Assembly: GCA_035525055.1 (NCBI GenBank)
Contig: DATLEZ010000108.1
Coordinates: 1 to 41,136, forward strand
From: DATEEG01 sp035525055
GTDB lineage: Bacteria > Actinomycetota > Acidimicrobiia > Spongiisociales > ZC4RG35
Length of the DNA stretch: 41,136 nucleotides
Direction of reading: 5' to 3'
The position numbers were made by a program, and so were the translations under genes. Of the stretch, positions 1-5,720 are shown in pieces. The notes below the pieces were generated by a model. The model did no database searches. It saw only the letters and a program-made list of their open reading frames with translations, and was not told the origin of the DNA. The first letter of the stretch is position 1. Each line of letters starts with the position of its first letter.

Positions 1-152
1 TGATCCTTCCCCCGATATTCGCCTGAGATCGGATTGCGGCCTGCGCTGTGCCAGACGATGCCATCGGCGAAGAGCTCATCGACGGTGTCCATGTCGCCGT
101 GCGGAATTGCCTCGAGAAACCTGCGTACCACTGCTTCATTCGGATGAGCCAT
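1..152 (-). CDS. SnoaL/NTF2-like protein, N-terminal part only
   Basis: The first 50 residues run off the left edge of the window. They begin MAHPNEAVVRRFLEAI and continue with a D-TVDELFADGIVWHSAG stretch, the usual opening of SnoaL-like/ketosteroid-isomerase-related (NTF2 fold) proteins: a helix followed by an acidic segment and a 'W-H' strand. The ATG at 152 is preceded on the same strand by an AGGAG-type ribosome binding site. Members of this family are small cone-shaped enzymes or binding proteins with very varied substrates, so no function can be given. The rest of the gene lies outside the window. Confidence 0.7.
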   Translation of the reverse strand, partial: MAHPNEAVVRRFLEAIPHGDMDTVDELFADGIVWHSAGRNPISGEYRGKD

Positions 153-242
153 CCTCTGTCTCCTATCGACTGGATACATCACGGGATGTGCGCCGGCTGC
201 GCCCGGTCACGGTAGAACAGACTGCAGCCTTCCGATGTACAG

Positions 243-690
243 GGGCTAAGAGGACGTCCTGGCCGCCACGAGCCGATCCTGAGCGAGGCCGAGTACCGGC
301 GAACGGGTCGATGCCGTCCGCGCGCGGACGAGGGTCGGCAACAGGCCACGCCCCTTCCGAAGCTACGCCCTCCGCGGGCTCCTCTACTGCGAGTGCGGGA
401 CGCGGATGCGGGCCGAGGCTCACCTGCAGCGAGCCGCCGAGCGCCGCTACTACCGCTGCCCGAAGTTGAGCTGCCGTGCCGCACTGACCCAGTTGCCCGA
501 CGGCGACCGGGTGGTCGCCTTCGATGCCCATCGTGCGCGGATCCTGGCGCTGCCCGAGGCGATCGCGGCGGCGTTGCCAGCCCGCCGTGAGGAGCTTTGC
601 CGAATGCTCGTGGAACGAGTGACCGTCGCCGATAGCTGGGTCGCGGAGATCGAGTCGGTGCCGCAGGCCCGGCCGATCATGAAAAGACAG
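243..690 (+). pseudogene. Large serine recombinase, C-terminal remnant
   Basis: No open frame covers the whole stretch, but pieces in two frames read as the C-terminal half of an actinobacterial large serine recombinase. Frame 3 (about 243-300) gives GRHEPILSEAEYRR, the recombinase-domain end. After a shift near 300, frame 1 gives ERVDAVRARTR, then RPFRSYALRGLLYCECGTRM and RYYRCPKLSCRA, the zinc beta-ribbon with its CxC...C...C cysteines. It closes with LPARREELCRMLVERVTVADSWVAEI, the usual coiled end of the family. The catalytic serine domain is missing. There are stop codons in frame 1 before position 285 and a frameshift at about 300, so the gene is dead. It marks an old integrative element at this locus. 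Confidence 0.75.
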
Positions 691-913
691 CGGGCGTGCC
701 CCCAAAGGCGTTGGGGGTCCGGCAGCCGGACGCTCTCGCATGGTACGAACCCCAATGGCGCGACTCATCCTCTTAACGCCTGGCTTGGAGCCTGCGGGTC
801 CGCCCCTCTCAGTTATCGTCGATCGGCGGCGACCCGCCGCGGCTATCGTGTCGCCGACGACAAACGCGGCGTACGGCGTCAACCACCTGTGCGACGCCTG
901 AAGGAGACGGCTC

Positions 914-1510
914 ATGGCAGATCCGATCGAGGACGTCATCGGGGACTACCGGGCATTCGCCGCGCAGCAGCGAGACCGGCTGGTCACGCGCGGCATCGAC
1001 ATCACCCCATACCGACTCAGCCACCTCGCGTACCGGGTCCCCGAGTGGGACCAGTACGTGCATGTGCGGGGGCTCATCGAACGCCACGCTGTCGCCAATC
1101 GCGAGAACGTCTGGAACGGCCGCCCGATCTCCTTGATCGTTCCCGCCGAGCCGCTCGAAGTCCTCGACGGAAAGGTCGTCCCGCTCATCGAGCTCATCCC
1201 GCCCGTCCACCAGCGCGTGTACAAGATGGGGCTTGAGCACCTCGGCGTCGTGGTCGGCGACACTTTCGACGCGTTCGTCGGAGCCCACAAGCCCGTCCTG
1301 ACGGGACAGCAATTCCAGGGCCCGAACAGCACACCCGACCCCGTCTACATCTTGTTCGAGGACTTCACCCATGTGAAGTTCTATCGACTTTCACTGAGGG
1401 CATCCGTCGAGCTCGATGCCGGCCCGTTCGACGACGGGTTCCATCACGTCGACGACTGGGTGCCCCAGCGGCTCGTGACGGCAACCGGCCCGAACCCGCC
1501 GCCGCGATGA
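914..1510 (+). CDS. YecM-like VOC-superfamily protein
   Basis: A 198-residue protein resembling the YecM family of the vicinal-oxygen-chelate (VOC/glyoxalase) superfamily. Visible family features are a SHLAYRVPEW strand near residue 35, the NGRPISLIVPAEPL segment near 72-85, GLEHLGVVVGD near 110 and a C-terminal DFTHVKFYRLSL strand. YecM is about 190 residues long, which matches. YecM is thought to be a metal-binding protein of unknown substrate. The ATG has a good ribosome binding site (GAAGGAG, 8 bases upstream). It stands alone: the recombinase remnant lies upstream and a long non-coding stretch downstream. Family assignment is from motif resemblance; no activity can be inferred. Confidence 0.7.
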   Translation: MADPIEDVIGDYRAFAAQQRDRLVTRGIDITPYRLSHLAYRVPEWDQYVHVRGLIERHAVANRENVWNGRPISLIVPAEPLEVLDGKVVPLIELIPPVHQRVYKMGLEHLGVVVGDTFDAFVGAHKPVLTGQQFQGPNSTPDPVYILFEDFTHVKFYRLSLRASVELDAGPFDDGFHHVDDWVPQRLVTATGPNPPPR

Positions 1511-1590
1511 CGGATTTCCGTGAACATCGGGCGAACGGAGCCGTCGCCACCGCCCGATATCGAGCCACGCCACAGCCGAGGACACCAACC

Positions 1591-1715
1591 GGCAGACACC
1601 TCGATAGAAAGCCAACCCAACTGAAGGTGGCAGGCACTTCAAGAGCCAAACGGCCGGCACCTCGACGCTACGGGAACAACCCGCAACGCGCCCCAAGTCT
1701 CAATCAGGCACTTCC
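1591..1715 (+). repeat. Four copies of a GGCnGRCACYTC-like repeat
   Basis: Imperfect 12-bp units occur at 1591 (GGCAGACACCTC), 1629 (GGCAGGCACTTC), about 1652 (GGCCGGCACCTC) and 1704 (TCAGGCACTTCC), all in the same orientation with irregular spacing of roughly 24-51 bp. They lie in non-coding DNA. Clusters of short repeats like this can be transposase or recombinase binding sites at the end of a mobile element, but nothing in the sequence proves that. Confidence 0.4.
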
Positions 1716-1877
1716 TGAGCAATGTGCGCGCGCATCCACGAATCCAGCGGATCCTGCCGCTATCGCCAGTGCCACCTTCGACTTTCGCACCCCTCCAATT
1801 TCAGTGTCAGACACCCTGTCAGCCGATGACCGAGAACCTGTCAGCCCAGGGCACGGAAGCGCCGAATTCCGACTCGA

Positions 1878-1900
1878 CCGACCTCTTCCTTGTAAGGGAA
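1878..1900 (-). repeat. tRNA-Val-derived 23-bp direct repeat, left copy (att-like)
   Basis: These 23 bp are identical to 17775-17797, in the same orientation. On the minus strand they spell a tRNA anticodon stem-loop (CTTACAA loop, anticodon UAC, valine) and the start of the variable region. The sequence beyond still resembles a T-loop (TCGAGTC) with a few bases missing, and no D-arm or acceptor half is recognisable. It is therefore a fragment and not a tRNA gene. Anticodon-to-3'-end segments of tRNA genes are the usual integration sites of tyrosine-recombinase elements, which is why it is flagged as att-like. Confidence 0.6.
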
Positions 1901-2147
1901 CGTGGGAGGGTCCTGGGAAGGCCCCGTATTCATTGAAACTCCACATTCGTACTGGGTTTATCGGTTGCATCCTTTCGCGAAGAGTCGAGTCCTTTTGCAA
2001 CCCTCCGCGGACAAACCGCGGACAAGGAGCAAAGCCGTGTGCTCTCACCCGGCGCCGAAACAATGGTCGGCATCACTCGTCGAAGGGTCCTTCCGAATAT
2101 GCCTTCTTCCGATGATCTGACTGGTTGGGCGACAGCCCACGGCTGGG

Positions 2148-5100
2148 TCATAATCCAGGGGGAAATTGGTCACAGGTCAGGTCGTAGGAAACGCCCGGGA
2201 GGTAATGAGCCCATTCTTCCTGTGTCATGTTCCGGCCAGCAAGCTCACAGGCCGAGGTCATCATCTGATCGGGATTGACGGCCCATCGGGTCAATGTGGC
2301 CTGGTTGGATTCGATAGCTGCCACATAGATCCCTCCGGTTGTCCAGGCTAGGTCTAACCCACTCGCACGTGGCCACCTGATGCCAGGATTGAGTGGGACC
2401 CCGGTATTCGCGTCCCACAGCAGCAAGTCCGCACTCTCTGACAGGGCGGCCACGAACGCACCGTCTGGTGAAACGGCGATCGCTGCATAGGGCGGGCGCC
2501 CGGCGGTGGATTGGGTTACGACCTTGCGTTCGGCAGGGTCAATGAACCAAACCACACCATCGCTCCTACTTGCGTAGAGCACACGACCCATCGGACCATG
2601 GGTTAGGTTTGTGACGATGGGGCGGGTTTGATTCCAGTAAGCATCGGCAGTCTCGCCCAGTTTGATGGCACCGGAGTTCTCCCATGTCTCGGTGTCATAG
2701 AACATGAGATCCTCGCCACCTAGACCCCATCCCGCCATGACGACCGTGCTCTCATCGGGAAGCCAAATGACGGAGGTTGTAACCAGAGGACCGGAGAATG
2801 ACTTTGTGAGATTTCCGGTGACCGAATCGTAAACAACGATGGTGCTGTCGACTTGCGCCACGATCACGTAATCACCTGACGGGCTGACGGTGAACGCCGC
2901 CACGTCGGCGGAAGGAACGATACGGGTCAGAACAGCGGAGTTCATAAGATCGGCAACGACCACGATCTGCCTGCCGGCCTGATCGCGGCAAACCGCGCTG
3001 GCGATCGAACCTTGTTGGTCGACGGCGATCGAGCCCGACAGATCCGGGGAACATTCCAGAGAGAAGTTCGTCGCATTGGGCCCGCTCGAAGCTATCGACC
3101 CACTTTGTGTCAGGGCCACCAGAGCGCCGTTTCGATCGGCCGCGAGCGTGTGCACATTGGTCGGCAATTCGGATTCGGCCTCCAATGCCGATGTCACCCC
3201 CACGTCCCATTCGCTCAGCCCATGACGGGAGGCGGCAACCAGCCTGCGGTCGCCGGACCACATGGTCGCAACCGGGAAGCCGCTTCCGAGGCCGATTGTC
3301 GCGAGCAGGCGGCTCTTGGTGACATCGACGACGACGGCTGACCCCTCCTCGCTGTGCAGGCTCAGATACGAACCGTCAGGGGTGAATGCCATCCCCTGCA
3401 ACTCGTCAAGCGGAATCGAATCCACGGAACCTATCGTCTCGAGGGACCCGTGATCGAGTATGAGGACCTGAAGAGGGTTCGTTATCGCCAGGGCGATATG
3501 CCGGCCATCGGGTGAGATTGCAGCGCCCCAAATCGACTGATCGAACACCCTCGAAAGACGTCTGCTGCCGGTAGCGATATCGACGATGTCAATCCTGTCA
3601 TCGGCAGCAAGAACGACTTGTCGGCCATCGGCGGAGAATGCGACGGTTCCGTCGCCGCTGCCAAACTCGCCACCCAGGCTGAAGCTGCCCACCATGGCCT
3701 CGCTTTCGACGCTCCATACGCTGGCCTCGAGGGATGGGTTTGACGGCCGATTGGCAATAACAACCATGGATCCATCCGGACTCAATTCAACCGACGGCGG
3801 TGATGAAAACCCCGCTGTCGGGATCATCCCTAGCTGACGCCCCGAGGGGAGCTCAAGGATGTAGACACCACTCGGATTACTGAACGCGATTCTGCTCCCG
3901 GAGCCCGATAGGGAGATCCAGGACGTGGCATACAGATCGGACTGATTGTTATCCATTGGGCCTATCCCAGCGTCGAGCCGTGGACCGAGTCGGGACCAGT
4001 TGGCCGACTCATACGCATAGACATAGCCATCGGAGCCCCCGACGGCCACCACACGCCCATCATCACTCGCTGTCGCCACTTGATATCGGGTAGTCGCCGC
4101 TTCCTGTGGATAGCTGGCAAGGTGATGAGACATATCCGATCGAAAGCCGATCAGACCCTTGGCCGAGTTGAGAACACTGAACAGTCCGTCGAGCGTCTCA
4201 GGGCTCTGCAGAGTTTCGACTCCCTGCACGGCCAACAGCAGGGCAACGTCGATCCTGGTGCGGGCTAAGCCGACGCTCTGGGCTGCCAGTCCACGAGACT
4301 GCGCCCTCCTTGCCTGATCTTCGGCGACCTTCCTCTGCGCTTCGGCTTCTCTGGCAGACTGTTCGGCCAATTCCTGGCTCTCCTCTGCTCGGGCTTCGTT
4401 GGCCTGGGCGACAAGCGCCTGTTCCTCGGCGACGGACCGTTGGGTGGCGGCTTCTCGTCGTTGGTCGTTGGCATAGAACGCGGCCCCGCCAGCTGCCACG
4501 GTCAGCACCGCCAATGCCACCCCAGCCCCCCAGGCGGTCCGGACCGTCCGCCGGTGCTGACGAACCTCCTCCGACTCCAAATCGTCTTTCGGGACTCCCC
4601 GAATAGCCGAAGCGACATCGGCCACCGCCCCCCGAAACCGGCTGTTCCGCAGATCCAAATCGGTGTCCTCCCGCGCCCAGCGCAGATCGACCCAGCGCGG
4701 TTCCTCCGCAAACGCAGCCAACAAGGCCGGCGGCGCCACTGTGGTCCGGGCCGGATCTAATCGGTTGACGCTCTCATCCCAAACAAACTCGCCCTCGGTC
4801 AACACCGGCAAGATCCGCCCCGGATCCTTATGCGCCAGCCAATACTCCACCTCCCGGTTCACCCAGGGAGAAGACCCCGCCTCCGGGGACAACAACAGGA
4901 CGAACCACTCCGCGGAATCCAACGCCGAGGTGATCGACGACCACAGATGCGGATTAGCCGACAGCGACGACTCGTCCCGGAACACCCGCAACGCCCGCCG
5001 CCGCCACCACGGCTTCGCAAACCGCTGCAAGCCCGCCTGCAACCGCGGGGCCAGCAAACCATCCGCCGCGTGGCTATAGGAGATAAAGGCATCGATGCGT

Positions 5101-5153
5101 TGGCCTGCAGACCCGCCGAGCGGTGTACCCGCGTCGGTAACCGCACTATCCAG
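2148..5153 (-). CDS. TIR domain - transmembrane - coiled coil - WD40-like propeller protein
   Basis: About 1001 residues. Residues 19-175 form a TIR domain opening RIDAFISYSHAADG, with FRDESSL and SSPWVNREVEYWL (glutamates 101 and 103 are candidates for the NADase position). One membrane helix follows at about 206-227, an Ala/Glu/Arg-rich coiled coil at about 230-295 and then a beta-propeller of WD40-like repeats (SPDG..V repeated) to the end. This is the layout of STAND-like signalling proteins in which the propeller senses and TIR is the effector; the membrane helix suggests cytoplasmic-face TIR. No ATG, GTG or TTG codon lies upstream of the TIR core: the first, a TTG at 5057, would delete the first TIR strand. 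The only good choice is CTG at 5153, preceded by GGGAGG five bases away; an in-frame stop lies at 5166-5168. A SARP-type box sits 48 bp upstream. NAD cleavage is a family property, not shown here. Confidence 0.85.
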   Translation of the reverse strand: MDSAVTDAGTPLGGSAGQRIDAFISYSHAADGLLAPRLQAGLQRFAKPWWRRRALRVFRDESSLSANPHLWSSITSALDSAEWFVLLLSPEAGSSPWVNREVEYWLAHKDPGRILPVLTEGEFVWDESVNRLDPARTTVAPPALLAAFAEEPRWVDLRWAREDTDLDLRNSRFRGAVADVASAIRGVPKDDLESEEVRQHRRTVRTAWGAGVALAVLTVAAGGAAFYANDQRREAATQRSVAEEQALVAQANEARAEESQELAEQSAREAEAQRKVAEDQARRAQSRGLAAQSVGLARTRIDVALLLAVQGVETLQSPETLDGLFSVLNSAKGLIGFRSDMSHHLASYPQEAATTRYQVATASDDGRVVAVGGSDGYVYAYESANWSRLGPRLDAGIGPMDNNQSDLYATSWISLSGSGSRIAFSNPSGVYILELPSGRQLGMIPTAGFSSPPSVELSPDGSMVVIANRPSNPSLEASVWSVESEAMVGSFSLGGEFGSGDGTVAFSADGRQVVLAADDRIDIVDIATGSRRLSRVFDQSIWGAAISPDGRHIALAITNPLQVLILDHGSLETIGSVDSIPLDELQGMAFTPDGSYLSLHSEEGSAVVVDVTKSRLLATIGLGSGFPVATMWSGDRRLVAASRHGLSEWDVGVTSALEAESELPTNVHTLAADRNGALVALTQSGSIASSGPNATNFSLECSPDLSGSIAVDQQGSIASAVCRDQAGRQIVVVADLMNSAVLTRIVPSADVAAFTVSPSGDYVIVAQVDSTIVVYDSVTGNLTKSFSGPLVTTSVIWLPDESTVVMAGWGLGGEDLMFYDTETWENSGAIKLGETADAYWNQTRPIVTNLTHGPMGRVLYASRSDGVVWFIDPAERKVVTQSTAGRPPYAAIAVSPDGAFVAALSESADLLLWDANTGVPLNPGIRWPRASGLDLAWTTGGIYVAAIESNQATLTRWAVNPDQMMTSACELAGRNMTQEEWAHYLPGVSYDLTCDQFPPGL

Positions 5154-5200
5154 GATCGCCTCCCGTCACGTACATGTCGCTCTCAACAAGGCACCCTGGC

Positions 5201-5218
5201 CTTACAAACCGCTTGCAG
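5201..5218 (-). promoter_or_regulatory. SARP-type box in front of the TIR-propeller gene
   Basis: On the minus strand the site reads CTGCAAG-CGGT-TTGTAAG: two heptamers in direct repeat with a 4-bp spacer, an 11-bp period. SARP-family regulators are known to bind direct heptamers with this spacing next to the -10 region. It lies 48 bp upstream of the proposed CTG start of the TIR gene. Both BTAD proteins in this window are candidate ligands. Confidence 0.6.
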
Positions 5219-5345
5219 CTCCGCTAGCACCGCCCAGACTGCCTATGGGCGGACGATAGGGGTCGCGGTTTTCGAATGACGGAGAACCCGATCTGTTCCT
5301 GAGGAACGACGCAGGTTGCGGGGTGTCGAGTCCCAGTTCCTCAGG
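5201..5345 (-). repeat. Promoter cassette, copy A
   Basis: It shares with copy B (5574-5720), in the same order and nearly the same spacing, the SARP-type box, an exact 20-bp block (5255-5274 versus 5633-5652, GATAGGGGTCGCGGTTTTCG) and a terminal block GCGGGGTGTCG with a TCAGG end. Both ends fall at a TGA on the minus strand; in copy B that TGA is the stop codon of the SARP-cyclase gene. Confidence 0.7.
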
Positions 5346-5446
5346 TCATTCGGAGAATTGGGGTCCGCACAGAAATCGCCGGGAAGCGGCGTTACCCTCT
5401 GACGGGTGAGGGTCACCCAGATTTGACACCGGAGTGGCTCGCGTCC

Positions 5447-5497
5447 CTACCCGTTACTTACAGCTGTTCGGCGCGGCGTTCCATCGGCTGCGTCCAT
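5447..5497 (-). CDS. 16-codon open frame, probable gene remnant or leader
   Basis: MDAADGTPRRTAVSNG begins at an ATG with an excellent ribosome binding site (GGGGAGGAG, 3 bases away) and lies about 77 bp downstream of the SARP-type box at 5574-5591. The position relative to the duplicated promoter, and a loose likeness to the first residues of the TIR-propeller protein (VTDAGTPLGG), suggest the stub of a deleted second copy of that gene. A leader peptide is the alternative. Translation is plausible but unproven. Confidence 0.35.
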   Translation of the reverse strand: MDAADGTPRRTAVSNG

Positions 5498-5573
5498 GCA
5501 CTCCTCCCCAGGGGAGTCAGTTGTCGGCCGCGATGCGATGCTTGCCAGTTCGCGCTCGGCAAGGCACCTGCTT

Positions 5574-5591
5574 CTTACGAACCGCTTGCAA
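5574..5591 (-). promoter_or_regulatory. SARP-type box in promoter cassette B
   Basis: On the minus strand TTGCAAG-CGGT-TCGTAAG: first heptamer and spacer match the consensus, with one change in the second heptamer. It now precedes only the 16-codon open frame at 5447-5497. Confidence 0.55.
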
Positions 5592-5720
5592 CAAACCGGC
5601 CGCCAAAGCGCCCACATCTGCCCACGGCGGAGGATAGGGGTCGCGGTTTTCGGACGACGAACCTGACCGGTTCCGCAGGATCGACGGAGCGTGCGGGGTG
5701 TCGGGTGCCCCTTCTTCAGG
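5574..5720 (-). repeat. Promoter cassette, copy B
   Basis: Second copy of the cassette described for 5201-5345. It starts at the last codons of the upstream SARP-cyclase gene, so the duplication took in the gene end and the intergenic promoter together. Confidence 0.7.

Larger units (their letters stand above)
1511..2147. other. Non-coding stretch between YecM-like gene and TIR gene
   Basis: I see no credible gene here; the open frames have no family resemblance and atypical composition. The stretch holds the four short repeats at 1591-1715, the tRNA-Val-derived repeat at 1878-1900 and an 11-bp tandem duplication (ccgcggacaaa/ccgcggacaag) at 2005-2026. Confidence 0.6.
5169..5715. other. Duplicated promoter region between two reverse-strand genes
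   Basis: This gap contains two copies of one roughly 145-bp cassette (about 5201-5345 and 5574-5720), each with a SARP-type box, and between them a 16-codon open frame with a strong ribosome binding site. It looks like the scar of a second gene copy that was deleted. Confidence 0.6.

Noticed and set aside
1507..2115. Long open frame over the gap after the YecM-like gene
   Set aside because: Composition is not protein-like, no motif is recognisable and it crosses the repeats and tRNA-like fragment.
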